Shown in pieces: positions 46,189-58,407 of a stretch of DNA of 64,000 nt. The first letter of the stretch is position 1, and each line of letters opens with the position of its first letter. The stretch is taken from positions 8,618,001-8,682,000 of the forward strand of contig OX359190.1 of assembly GCA_947172415.1 (NCBI GenBank), written 5' to 3'. A program made the position numbers and the translations under genes. The notes under the pieces are model-generated. The model searched no databases, was not told the origin of the DNA, and saw only the letters and a program-made list of their open reading frames with translations. Source of the stretch: Chondrosia reniformis. Its lineage: Eukaryota > Porifera > Demospongiae > Chondrillida > Chondrillidae.

Positions 46189-48133
46189 CTGCTCTAGCTA
46201 TGAGCGCTTAGTAACTCTGTGCATTTAGTTTATGTGCATGTATGCCTATATGATGTATATATGTACATATATGTGTGCTTTTATTTAAGTTTGCTCACCT
46301 ATATTATATAACAGTCACTTTCTCTTTTGTTTTTTTTGGTTACTGCCATGTATATGGTTATTGACTGTACTATAATACATATACCTAGATAGGTCTATAC
46401 ATATACGTATATGTATGGAGATTTGAAAATTTAACAAGTGATGGTGCAGATCTACGTAGATCAACTAGTTTTATGCTTTATCTGGTTCTACAGGAGTACT
46501 ACATGATTCACTGCCCATCTTATCTGAAGGTCCCCTACACACATGTACATGTATGGGAACAACACAAAAGCTTACCATGCAAATTTGCAACTTTATATTC
46601 AGAAATGCATGTGATGTAGGGTTAATTCAAAGAACATGTACAGAATGAGTAGTGTTACAGTATGAGTCCTACATGGATAATTACAAAAGTATATGCTCCC
46701 AATATAGCTCCAATTCTTATTATACAACAAAAATATACCAGACAATTGTATATAGCTAACCTTGTACCAAATTAAGGGTGCCCCAGAATCAAAGTACAAA
46801 TGAACATTTATAGCACTCCATAGCTTCATAATCTCCACTGAATGACCAATGTCTGGTGTGGCTGGGTCAATATGACTATACATACACACATACAGGGATG
46901 TCAATCATATACGTATATATGTTATAGGTATAACATATTGGTTGTCAGAATTGTACATATATATAGGATAAAAATCGTGCATGTGTATATATATTACATG
47001 CAGGATTATTATATATACAGTATGAGCAAGCAGAGTTGAATTATGGCACATGTGCCTCACAGGCATGCATGTGACACACATGTGACTTAGTGTGCATGTG
47101 ACTTACGGGGTTTTATCTTTCAGTAATGTTATCAGGTCATCTACAAGCTCTTCTTCCTTGACATTTTCTGAAGAAGACAAGACTCTGTTTACTATGCTGC
47201 TAAATCTTCGCTGACCCTCCTTCACCTTCTTTCACGGTTTTGATAACTCACAGTTGCAGAGGCCGTGAATTCCTAAATTTAAAACACAGTATAGAGTTGA
47301 TTTTGCATCTTATATCTACCACCACACTATACCTATAACTAGCTGCATACTGCCAATTAAGTACAGAAGAAGTACTATAGCTTTCCTATGATTTTTGCAA
47401 GTTAGTGACCTCTTAATGGTTACCTTTATAATGATCTGTTCAACAGATATACGTATGTATACCCCAGGGGATTAACTGGGCTTTCTAACTAAAAATATTA
47501 ATGTTACATCCTATATATAGTACCATTTTAATAACATAATAGATAATTATGAGCTTTACCTGGTTCTACAGGAGTACTACATGATTCACTGCCCATGTTA
47601 CACGCATAATGCATCTTCCTCTTATCTGCATGACCCCTACACACATGTATGTATATGGCAACAACATAAAAGCTTACCATGCAATTTTGCAACTATATAC
47701 GTATATATTCTGAAATGCATGTGATGTAGGGTTAATTCAAAGAACATGTACAGAAGTCATACAAGGTATAAATAATAACATACGCAGTTTAAGTTTCCAC
47801 TATATCAAGCAGCAGGCCTATTTAATTTCTTCTTTGTGGTGTTCTGATATAATATATATATTAATACCACAATGATCCAGTAATGAGATTGAATCCGTTG
47901 ACTATATAATTATATAATCCTCTTTTGAATTAACATGCATGTATGCATGCACGTAGCTAAGGAGACATACATACATAAGTATAATTACATAGGCACATCT
48001 TTTTTACAGAGTAGGCATAGCATGTAGGAGTATTAGACTAAAATACAAATTTACCAAACTTGTGGATTATGTAATAGAACTTGTTATGACTTGTTCAGTA
48101 TCCTGTTCATTGGCTATGCATTGCCCCTACTAG
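46189..48133. other. Spacer between EF-hand copy A and copy B
   Basis: Contains the tentative minus-strand gene and a duplicated block (46483-46648 and 47563-47758; GGTTCTACAGGAGTACTACA to ATTCAAAGAACATGTACAG). From about 47917 it is homologous to intron 6 of copy A (starting at 37826), which marks the left edge of the tandem duplication. Confidence 0.6.
46520..47233 (-). CDS. Tentative 3' end of an unrecognised minus-strand gene
   Basis: Three phase-compatible segments: about 47107-47233 (reads KEGQRRFSSIVNRVLSSSEN, then ELVDDLITLLKDKTP, donor before GTAAG), 46761-46875 (HIDPATPDIGHSVEIMKLWS to PLIWYK) and 46520-46534 (GTFR then stop). The middle segments look protein-like (amphipathic, varied). 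The 5' part is not found: another exon-like piece at 47560-47636 does not fit in phase, and its end is duplicated at 46474-46534. I do not recognise the family; this could be a decayed gene. Confidence 0.33.
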
Positions 48134-49269
48134 CAACTGAATGTGTTTAGTGAAGAAGAAGAGAGCAAAGTTGAAGAAGTTCTGAAAATGCTGAGAAATG
48201 AAGTAAAGAAGAGACGACTACTCCTCTATCCATACTATAGAGACTTTGACAGAGTGAGTAGAATGTACTACATTGTATTTTGTCCACCCTACCATGATAA
48301 TAGAAACACCCCTGATTATGATCAAGTATATGTCATTGTAATTAGGGAATATTTATATCAAATGTTAAACCATAAGCATATATACGTAGTCTATGCAAAT
48401 AAATAACAATATTTATGTTGTGGTTTTAACTAATAATAATTATTAGTATTAAGGATTGCCAATTACAGAAGATAGAATTAACTGCCATACAGTAATATTA
48501 TTTCAGAAGAAGGATCACTTATGTATATATACGTACATAACCCTATTATGTTTATACGTACATAATTTTGACTCATTACAATACAGTAATGTATAAATAC
48601 TCTATGTATATATATAAAAATAAATACTCTATTGATATGTGCAAATAGTATTCCTCATCTATAAAGTTGATTTCAATTCTGTCACTATAGGGCAAAGGTT
48701 ACACAAGAGGAGTTACTAAACCCCAGTTTGAGCGTCTGTTACATTTCTTGTCTTTGAAACTTCCACCAAATGATTTGAAGTTTATCAAAAAGAAGTTTGA
48801 AAATCCTATTGGTGAGTTTTGTAATGTTTTTTGATTTACGTATATGAATAATCCAAGTGATAATCAACCACAAGTAGTATGTTTTTATTATTAAGTTTTG
48901 CAATGTTTACGTATGTGCAGTGTATTATTCCAACTAAATATTTCAATAACTGATGATCCAAGTGATACCAGTAACATCTGGGGTTTATGTAAGCTGATTC
49001 CATAAGCACATGCAAATGCTGATTTTAGCCATGTAGCTATCAAATTACAGTAATAATAACTCCACTTGTGTTCCCTGTAATGACAGAATAATGCAATCAA
49101 CTTTGGTATGTACATACGTACATGTATATGTATATGTGTATTATATGTATATGTATGTGAATATATATACATGTGGAATATAAAAAACAGTACAAACATT
49201 TCAATTACCAAACATATGTATGTACGTATTTGGTTGAGCATCAGCACACAAATATTAACAGAAATTGAA

Positions 49270-49521
49270 TCATTTTCCAATGACAAGTTCTCCAAGCAAT
49301 TCATCTATCCTTCTTATCTTGTACATGTTAGGATACACAAGTTCAGCATCAGGTATCTCATGCAGACTATTATTGATGTACTCTTCTCTGTACTGCACTG
49401 GCTGGACTGGTCTGTATGTAGTTCCTATAACCATTTCTGAAGTGCTGTTAGGTTTAGCCTCTTGTGATGGAAGACTACATCTTTGTGCAATCATCTGGGC
49501 CATATCTTGTAGATCAATATG
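49270..49521 (-). CDS. Nested antisense exon-like ORF, copy B
   Basis: Second copy of the 83-codon minus-strand frame, in intron 8 of copy B, with acceptor CCCTGCAG and stop at the same places as in copy A. Differences from A include several non-conservative ones (DRQ to DLQ, QRG to QRC, VYRSM to VYPNM). Its upstream region is interrupted by a fold-back element. Family unknown; possibly a decaying copy. Confidence 0.42.
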   Translation of the reverse strand, partial: HIDLQDMAQMIAQRCSLPSQEAKPNSTSEMVIGTTYRPVQPVQYREEYINNSLHEIPDAELVYPNMYKIRRIDELLGELVIGK

Positions 49522-49974
49522 CTGCAGGGATAAATGTAGTATGTCGTTGTTTAGCAATTTCAACGTTTGAAAATTATTGGACTCGACTACTTAAATTTAG
49601 AACCCAGAGAACATCGACATACGTACCTAGAGTAACCAATCAATAATCGGCCGGATCGATTTTCGGCCACTCATATCTCAAAAAATACGAAAGCTATAAA
49701 CTTCAAATAAACATCATTACACAGGCCTTTCTGAGAAAACATAGTGTGCGCAACATATTTTTGCGCTAGAGACGATTGATATTCGGTCAAAGCACTGTAA
49801 TCTAGTGGAATATTGAGGAATGTCCACCAAATCTCCTCCACGTATAGCTATACATGTCTCCTTTAAAATGTGTAAGTTAGAGTCTGAAACTCGAAATATT
49901 GACTAAACCCTACCAGCATATCCACTGCTCTTTGGCAAATCTATTTTCGGCCACTTGATCCTTTCAAATTTTTG

Positions 49975-50600
49975 CCTTATATAAACGTTTTATAGGCTAA
50001 CCATGCGGCTTTATTCACGTATTGATCGATGTTTCACATTGGGTAATGCTCAAGCTCTTTTCCGGACCTTTGAGGGAGTAAATAACCCGTTGTAGGATAT
50101 GACTATTAAATCCATTTACCGTAGTTAAGTAACAAATGCAAAACACACTACGTCAGGCAACAAGACAAAAACTTTTAAAAGTTCACTGAATTTGTGGGTT
50201 TCTATAAAGGTAGGGTGGGTTTTAAGGGCAACATCTGCAATCACTGGTACAACAATTAAGTGACCTCATTACATTTTACCTTTTGGCCTTGCTAAGCTGG
50301 TCCACTAAAAACTATACAGTGGCCATTGTGCCCCTGTGGAGGCACTGATATAGCTCCCGGTCCGGAAGAGCTTGAGCAATACCCAATGTGAAACATATAA
50401 ATTTGATATCGAAACATCTATAGATCGTAGAGCTAATTATTTTTACAGTCATTACGAATTCTAGCGATTATGAGGGAATGGAGAGACTTGCCAGTACTTA
50501 TGTATTATCAACTGTATAGTTTATCCACGACGACACATTCCCAATAACATCGATCAATACGTGAATAAAGCCGCATGGTTATAAAACGTTTATAAGACAT
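49975..50600. mobile_element. Fold-back DNA transposon remnant
   Basis: A left arm of about 90 bp (ATAAACGTTTTATAGGCTAA, CATGCGGCTTTATTCACG, TATTGATCGATG, TTTCACATTGGGTAATGCTC) is matched in reverse complement by two right-side blocks, 50357-50396 (GAGCAATACCCAATGTGAAA) and 50548-50600 (ACATCGATCAATACGTGAAT, AAGCCGCATGGTTATAAAAC). Outer ends pair as CTTATA..AACGTTTTATA. The inner part (TTGGCCTTGCTAAGC, GGCACTGATATAG, CCGGTCCGG) recurs at about 51155-51256, so a second truncated copy follows. No coding frame. It is specific to copy B. Confidence 0.7.
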
Positions 50601-53464
50601 CACACCAACTAGCTAGTAACAGATTGTGTTCCCCATCCTTTCAAAGAGTTTTGCCGGAATTACAAAAATTGATTGAGATCCTTGTTCGCAATAATTATAA
50701 TCTTACCAAATAAATCGTTTGTGATGCTACACATGCAGTGAAAATCAAGGAATGCATGCAAGCTTGTAAGTCCTATTTTACCCCCTTATTTGTATAATAC
50801 TAACATACCATATGTCTTTGCAGATTGATAATTATATTATGCTCCAAACTATGTAACATTGATTGATTGATACGGAATACCACATGTACAAGCATATATA
50901 TGGACATACACAGTTTAATTTCCTGAATAAAAGCTAAGAAAAATCCAGTTAGTTAATATATAGGCCTATGTATATATTTTCCTATACACGGTTTTCCAGC
51001 AAGCTAAATAGACCAAACGCATACTTAGAGCAAGCATATAAGATGCATGAGTTATCATATACCAAACAGCATAGTTATCATAGCTATATGAAAAGATTCC
51101 CTGGGTCACCGATGAAGGGTGGAATTCCCAGAAACAGCTGTAGATTAGTAGCTCACCTTTTGGCCTTGCTAAGCCGGTCCACTAAAAACTACACAGTGGC
51201 CATTGTGCCCTGTGGAGGCACTGATATAGGCCTAGCTAGATCCCCGGTCCGGACTTTTGTATTATCAACTGTATACGACGACACATTCCGGAAAAGATCT
51301 TTGACACTTATGTATTATCGAGACGTCTTTACATGTGTTTTGTGTTTTTTGATAAAGTAACGTACTTTATTATCACAAATGTAATGAACTTACTTGAATT
51401 ACTATAGGTAATTATGCGACCATCATGGATCACCCAACAAGTATACGTAGAAACTGCAAATCACCGAACCGATGTGCAAAGGCATGAATAAAGAATTACA
51501 TGCAAGGCTTAAGGTTTAGCGTAATACGTTCCAGTGATTAATTATCATTGCACGGCTCAGTGCAATTAAACTCCTTGCGTATAGATAATCCTAATATCCA
51601 ATGCGCTTACGTACCTGACTTTATTTGCAGAAATCCTTGCTTTTCATCCGATAGCGTTGCAAAGAGTTAGGGCACTTCACGACTGTCGCCACTTAGGTGG
51701 AGTACCACCATAGACCATAGTGCCACTCAAACATGGCCCTCTCGTGACGTCATAACCAAACGCATAACCTCTATACTACGTAACCGGGACTGGAATTCGC
51801 CTACGAACGGCTGTGACTATGTTTGTTAATTCCGTTATTATTACGCAATATTTCCGGTTTACATATAGAGCGAAAAGAATGAAGTAATGTAAATGACGCC
51901 GATTTATTCAACTCGAGTGTAAATCAGTCAGTTTTCAAACGTAGTTTATATAGTCTATGATGCCACTAATCCCATGCATCCCGTATAAATAAATAAATAA
52001 CTAGATTCATAGGGTAGCTTACTCATTCAAACTTCTCCGTAAACCAAAAACGTTATATGACGTCATATGAAAAAATATCTAATATATACGTATGTAGGTG
52101 GTGATATGAACTATAGTGCCTTTATTCAAGCCATTGATGAGGAATACACTGGTCAAGTTGTTGAGGCCAAAGAGGACCTGCAGGATCTTGTAAACACCAA
52201 AGAGAAGAAGAATGAGGAAGAAGAGTCAGCTAGGATGGAGCTATTAAAGACACAAGTTAATGTTTCCCTGCTGCTTGATCGGATTAGAGAACATGTTGAG
52301 ACAAACAGAATTAGAGTGAGTACAATGTTCTGCTAACCATCTAAATATTGTATGGGCTAATTAGTTTAATGATTACAAAATCTTCTCCCTTGGTCATTAG
52401 ATTAATAAGATGAGGGTAGATAGGAGGGGTGTTTGGACTTCTACGTGCATATGTGTGCATAATCCATCTGAATAGTTTCAGTTATATATCCTCAACTACA
52501 ACCTGGTTACCTGTATAAAAGTTGTATTCAATTTTTAGTGTATATTTTTGACTGCAAATATGCCGTTAAAGAATTAATGCCTGGAACTGTAAAATGATTC
52601 TGTTTATGATATATACGTATATCAACAATGTTTATTAATAATGTCTTCCTTTCATCTGTTCTTCAAGGTGATGGAGCACTTTCAAGATTTTGATCCCCTG
52701 AGGTCGGGCTCCATCAGTAACTCTCGCTTCAGGCAGGGTCTGACTGCCATGGGCCAGCCCTACCTGAGAGATGAAGAAGTGGCAGTGTTGTGTGAGAGGT
52801 ACAGCGACCCAAAGAAGAAGCATCATGTGCTGTGGAAGTGCTTCCTAGCTGAAATTGATAGAGGTACATGAGCTGGAAGTATGCACATGTACTCAGTGTA
52901 TACTTTTACTGGTGAAAGATTTTAGTAACATATAAATAATCTAGTACACCAATTTTCAACATGCTACATCTACTTTAAGGTAAAAGCTTCTGTTTAATAG
53001 AATTTGGAGCTTTTGTTTAGTTATTCTTTTAATACAGTACATACAAAGTGTTAATGAGGTCTTAAACATCAAAGGGTCCATAGTCTATATAGTCAGCTCA
53101 TGGGGGAGGCAGGTCAAGTGTCATTATATACGTACATACTGTATACCTATAACTCTTTACCCAGCTCATGGGGAGGCGGGTCTGGAGCTGACTCCTACTA
53201 AAAGGCTGACTGGTAAACTGGCTCCGCCCCCCAAGGTGGGCGCACTGGACTGGGAGAAGGACATACAAGAAAAGGAAAAGGATCTATTTGAGGCTGTCAT
53301 GTACCGACTGAAGGAACAGGTGACTCAGAGGAGGATTCTAGCCAAGCCATGCTTCCAGGACTTTGACAAGTCAGTTCTTACAATAAGACCCCTTCAGTCA
53401 AAAATAGCTTATTTTTACAAAAGAATATATTACAAAATGTGTATAAAACTCCTAGATTTAGTAC

Positions 53465-53680
53465 AGAGAACCAAGGAGTCATAAAAGATCAAGAAGGAGA
53501 CAAAGATTCCCAGGGTTATTGATGGAGGGTAGAATTCCCAGAAACAACTGTCTATCCCAGAGGAGAAGAGAAGTAGAAAAAACTCTTGTATCCTCATCCA
53601 AAGCTCACACTATAGGTTTAGTTCCTTATAGCCTTTTACTAGATGTGTCATGTTGAAAAATGGTGTGTTTGATTATTCAT
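53465..53680 (-). repeat. Dispersed repeat family R, inverted copy (EF-hand B intron 11)
   Basis: Orthologue of the copy at 42565-42745, with the same orientation and intron position. Confidence 0.8.
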
Positions 53681-55440
53681 ATAATTTGCTACCTGTGTAT
53701 AAGCATTGAACTTATACACATGTACGTATATAGTGCTTTGTAAGCTAACTAATGTTACTAAAAAACTTTGAGAATATTATAATTGTGCTTAGATATGTTC
53801 CATTTCTGCTTCTTTGCTGTTACTACATACATATGTATGTACGTATGTGGATACCTGATTCTTATGTACATATTGTTTGTATTGTACTATCAGTACTGTA
53901 AAAGGTCATTTTATATTCCTCCTGTAGACACCATCATGGATATGTGACCTTCTCCCAGTTCAGTCAGTGTTTGAGGTACTTGCAGCTCCATATTAGTGCT
54001 GATGAGACCAGCGTCATCAAAAAGAGGTTTGGTGATAGCAAAGGCTTCAATTACATCAGTTTCCTGGCAGAGATCCAGCCCGCAGAGAAATTGGAGGACA
54101 AGTACCAAGAGCGCATGACCCAGCTGGTCCTGCAGAAGACAGCCATACTCAGCACCAGAGAGAGATCATCAGTCAATGTGGAACAGGTACTGGACAGAAT
54201 GAAGTCCAAGGTCAGCTCTTTCAATATTTGTCTGTTTATGTTACGTAAATGCATTGTTTAGCTAATTATTATTGCTTCCCACTGGAGTGTTGACTCTTCC
54301 ACTTGGAGATATCTCTTGACTTTATATTATGAAATATTTATGCAGTGTTATATATTCTGTATTTAATTATTTATTCCCTTATTACATTTTCTGTCTTGTA
54401 CCGTAATTGTTTACCTAATGGCATGGGTCACCTCAGTTTACATAGTAATAGCATAGATTATGTGTACTTACTTACCCGGGATTGGAATCCGCCCACGTAT
54501 TGTTGTGACCAGGTGTGTTAGGAATACGGGGTACATAAGTATATATAATCTATGGTTATAGTAACTTTCAAAGTAGCTTAAAAGAATTTGATCTGAAGGT
54601 CTTTATCAACATGAGGTGTGATGTGAGAGGTTGGGTATTAAAGCAATAAGTTGGTGATACAAAGAAAACAGAATAATATACGTACCACATATGGTCGGAA
54701 ATTTTGGTGAGTTGGCGGTTTTGAGAGCAATCTGCCAATATTTCAACCTCCAAACTACACCAAATGTAGGAGAGGAACTGTGAAATTGCCAAAGTAAAAT
54801 CTGGCAAATGCCATAATTTGAGCAATCCTCCAAATATTCTTCCCACCAATATTTTCAGCCAAATGGTATATTGTAGGTACATACGTACGTATATCCAAGT
54901 CATAATTACCCATACTTCTACTGCAGGTCTACAAGGAGAGAATCAGAGTGTTGGAATTTTTGCATGACTATGACAAGTTGAGGTCTCATCGCATGTTGGC
55001 AACCTCCTTCAGACGTGCACTGGATCTCTGTGGGTTCAAACTATCACAGTCAGAAATTGAAGTTCTTGAAGACAGGTACGTACATCCTATAGTAGCACTT
55101 GTACCGTAATTGTTTACCTAATGGCATGGGTCACCTCGGTTTACATAGTTTTAGCATAGATTATATATACTTACTTACCCGGGATTAGAATCTGTTTAGG
55201 ATTTATGTAGACTTTGAATTAGCACATGCATACGTATTTAGCTGATATTCAGCTGATTTTAGTTATGTAGCCATCAAATTACATATGTACGTACATATGT
55301 ATATATGTATATATATGTGAATATGTATACATGTGTAGTATGCATAAATAAATAAAAACAGTACAAACATTTCAATTACCAAACATATGTATGTACGTAT
55401 TTGGTTGAGCATCAATACACAAATATTAACAGAAATTGAA

Positions 55441-55692
55441 TCATTTTCCAATGACAAGTTCTCCAAGCAATTCATCTATCCTTCTTATCTTGTACATGCT
55501 ACGATACACCAGTTCAGCATCAGGTATCTCGTGCAGTCTATTATTGATGTACTCTTCTCTGTACTCCACTGGCTGGACTGGTCTGTATGTAGTCCCTATA
55601 ACCATTTCTGAAGTGTTGTTAGGTTTAGCCTCTTGTGATGGAAGACTACCTCTTTGTGCAATCCTCTGGGCCATATCTTGTCGATCAATATG
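55441..55692 (-). CDS. Nested antisense exon-like ORF, copy C
   Basis: Third copy of the 83-codon minus-strand frame, nearly identical to copy A at the protein level (HIDRQDMAQR, LHEIPDAELVYRSMYKIRR). It lies right after the B/C junction in what was intron 8 of copy C. Its upstream region is broken by the DDE transposon at about 56130. Confidence 0.45.
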   Translation of the reverse strand, partial: HIDRQDMAQRIAQRGSLPSQEAKPNNTSEMVIGTTYRPVQPVEYREEYINNRLHEIPDAELVYRSMYKIRRIDELLGELVIGK

Positions 55693-56233
55693 CTGCAGGG
55701 ATACACGTAGCATATGTAATTATTCAGTAATTTCAACGTTTGAAAATTATTGGACTCGACTACTTATATTTAGAACCCAGAGCATCGACATAACCTGCAC
55801 CTGCTACTATAGATAATTATATGACATCGTGGACCCCTCCGCGATCAGAAAAAGTACACACAACAATATGTACGTATAGTAGTCCCATGTGCTGCAATTG
55901 CCTACTAGAAATGGCAGATTCTTTTGGATAAGGATTTTTTCCCCACTTAACATAAATAAATAAATTAAAACTTTACAAAACCATTTGTATACGTACGTAT
56001 ATGAAACCCATACTATGTCTATAGATATCCAACGCGCTTACCTAGCTTTATTTGCAGAAATCCCTCTAAAGTCTGCGTAATAGTACTATTACGCTAAAAT
56101 TCATTAAGCCATTACACAGTGGAATTCCCGTTTCATAATTACGTCACAAAACGTCACAAGTATGTTGCAATTACGGAAGTGTTGGCAAAAAACGTTGGCG
56201 TGTATACGTACAATCCTCTTTTATTGCCGACTT

Positions 56234-56647
56234 ATGGATCGTGCTCGTTCGGTTTTACTACTAGAAACGGCAGCTAGCGATGTGTACTTTCTAGAGCTTC
56301 TGAGGAAGTTAAATATGACGTCTTTGAAGACGCTTTGCAAGGAAGTTTTGCTGAAATCGTCAGAGAGCAAGGCGGAGGTAATAGGGCGCCTTTTGACGTA
56401 TTGGAAACGTTTCTTCACTGCAGAAAGCGACGACGAGGAGGAACGAGTGCCACCTACTACCATTTCTAAGGTCGGAATTAACTCGAACTTTGGAGATATT
56501 CAGGCATGGAGCAAGGATATATCATTTCTGGAAGGCTTTACTTTCATGCAACTTTACCAGTATCTTATTAATAGCATTATTATTATATTATTGCCATATA
56601 TACATATATATCTGTATTCTACATTGTCAAAAATATATGCATGTTAA
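56234..56647 (+). CDS. SAP-domain accessory ORF of the DNA transposon
   Basis: Reads MDRARSVLLLETAASDVYFL and then an SAP-like helix-turn-helix (LKTLCKEVLLKSSESKAEVI) followed by an acidic DDEEER stretch. SAP motifs bind DNA, so it may be the second, DNA-binding protein of the element. The frame is open further upstream to an ATG at 56162, near the inverted repeat, but the Met at 56234 fits better. The last 40 residues (hydrophobic, Ile-rich) are probably read-through into an intron or non-coding DNA. It is on the opposite strand to the transposase, 15 bp away at the 3' ends. Confidence 0.55.
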   Translation: MDRARSVLLLETAASDVYFLELLRKLNMTSLKTLCKEVLLKSSESKAEVIGRLLTYWKRFFTAESDDEEERVPPTTISKVGINSNFGDIQAWSKDISFLEGFTFMQLYQYLINSIIIILLPYIHIYLYSTLSKIYAC

Positions 56648-56661
56648 TAATAAGTTAATTT

Positions 56662-57735
56662 TTATATGTCCGGAGGTACAATAGGCTTTAAAAAATTAGT
56701 CAAATACGCACACACAAAAACAATATCTGATGCCAAGTCAGCTAAACTAAGTGGAAATGTAGATTGGCACAGGCGATAGTTTTTAAGTCTTCCAATAGCA
56801 CGTTCAACATGGATTCTAAGTGAAGCTATCCTTCTTGTTTCTAATACTTGTTTAACAGATAATTGACTTCTCTGCCCAAGGAAAGGGGGAATATTTAAAG
56901 TAATACCTTGGTTTTCCAGCACTTCTCCAATGTTAAAGCCTCAGTCCGCCATTACATTATCTCCTGGCTCCAATAAATCTAGTAACCCAGATTTTTCGGT
57001 GATGGCTATATCAGATATTCTCTCTCCCCAAAGACGGGACACAAATGTTATTACGCCTCCTGGACTAATCCCTATTAACACTTTGAAAGTGTTGTGGTGC
57101 TTGTAGTGGGAGAAAGTTAAAGCTTGTGCCACAAGTGAAGTTGGCCTTTGTATGAAGAATTCTGTGCAATCACTAATGACACGGGTATTGGGATACTTTT
57201 TGAAGACTTCTGGTGTCTTCGATTTAATCTGTTCCTTTGTGGGCCATGGGAATATATTTTTCATCTCAGCTGCTAATGTCTTGATCCAGAGTGAAAAGAA
57301 TCTTGAAAATGTGGCAGGAGAGACCTCGAACCTTGTAGAAATGTCCTCAACTAGCAATCCCAGACGCAGTCGGATTAATACTGCTAAAAATTCCTCTTTG
57401 CAAGTTAATTTCCTTGGCCTTCCAGGCATAGATACTTCAAGGTCAGCTGATGTTTTACGTACACTTTCTATTACAGGCTGCATGTAATCAAAAAGACTGC
57501 AGAATAAGGCATAGGATGGAAGGCCTGTAAGAAACCTGTTTTTTTCGTTGTTATCAACAATAAATGTCATCATTTTCTGTTTTTGCGATAAGGTGAACAG
57601 TGTACCTTCTAATGATAACAGTTTACTCTGAAGTTGTTGAATAGTTACTTTCAACTGTACCTGCCTTCTGAATTCCACTGACTCAGGTGTAGGGTCAGTC
57701 TGTACCTCAACATCTGTATATGTTGAAAACTTCAT
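56662..57735 (-). pseudogene. DDE_Tnp_4 transposase, one in-frame stop
   Basis: A single 357-codon frame is broken only by a TGA at about 56938-56940, within the motif MAD-stop-GF. N-terminal half: coiled-coil region, then LTGLPSYALFCSLFDYMQP and an HTH_Tnp_4-type helix-turn-helix (KLTCKEEFLAVLIRLRLGLL, FEVSPATFSRFF). Catalytic half: first Asp in VISDCTEFF, second in LEPGDNVMAD, Glu in HVERAIGRLKNYR, the pattern of DDE_Tnp_4 transposases. The family usually has ADRGF at the broken site, so TGA most simply comes from a CGA codon by CpG decay. Otherwise intact, so recently silenced. Confidence 0.85.
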
Positions 57736-58407
57736 CTGAATACCTTCCGCCCTATTTGTTTTGCCAACAGGTTAAAGTGCACCAACAAACCGGGAAATCG
57801 TGACGTAATTATGAAAAGGGTCTATAGCTCCCAAACATCTTTCACATCCGTGTAACGTCATCAGGAGGCGGTGAAATGGGCTCGCTTAGGGAGTCGGATC
57901 TCATAGACTATCTATACTACGTATATTAACCGGGACTGGAAACATTAAGTATTGTATACTTAGTTTTGTGATGACTATGCGTGACTTGTATAATAATTCA
58001 ATAATTAGTGCACTGTGTGCATTGCACACTAGGGCGAGAGTATGCCCCATGCATACAAGAAAGCAAAAAGTTAAAAAAAATGAACACTGTTGCAAAACAG
58101 ACAAACACAATAATAAATCAATTCAGTACAAAATGACAGTACTTATGTCTGACACTGGAACCTCTTGATCTGTAACACCAGCCCTGTCGTTCAGCAATCC
58201 AAGGTAAGTGAAAACCGAACGTAGCGTTACAAAGACAAATGTGAGCGAGAACGGTCGCAAACGGGCGCAGACACTTGTGCAACTTTAAATTATAACAGCA
58301 ACTATACAACCACAATAAGAGAGCTGATCAAAAACTGTCTAATCTAACTAAGACTCTTTTTTATATATCACATAAAACCACAAGTAATTAATTAATAATG
58401 TTACACT

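Larger units (their letters stand above)
48134..55075 (+). pseudogene. EF-hand gene partial tandem copy B (exons 7-13)
   Basis: Exons matching A7-A13: 48134-48253, 48691-48811, 52098-52315, 52668-52863, 53165-53369, 53928-54210, 54927-55075. Each has the same length, phase and splice borders as in copy A and no stop codon, with scattered substitutions (NDLKFIKKKF for NELKLIEKKF; SQCLRYLQ for SQCMSYLQ; PAEK for PSEK). Exons 1-6 and 14-16 are missing. Intron 13 breaks at about 55195 into sequence homologous to intron 8. No start codon exon or promoter was seen, so I call it a gene fragment, though all frames being open means it is young or partly used. Confidence 0.7.
56128..57822. mobile_element. 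PIF/Harbinger-ISL2EU-like DNA transposon with two ORFs
   Basis: Near-perfect terminal inverted repeats flank the element: left CCCGTTTCATAATTACGTCAC (56128-56148 region), right its reverse complement (57800-57822, CCCTTTTCATAATTACGTCAC). Inside lie a minus-strand DDE transposase pseudogene (56662-57735) and an opposite-strand SAP-domain ORF (56234-56647). The length of about 1.7 kb is compact. Inserted in intron 8 of EF-hand copy C. I could not define the target-site duplication with certainty. Confidence 0.75.

Noticed and set aside
47560..47636. Exon joined upstream of the tentative minus-strand gene
   Set aside because: Its phase-1 end fits none of the acceptors before the next protein-like segment, and part of it is duplicated at 46474-46534, so it is probably repeat sequence.
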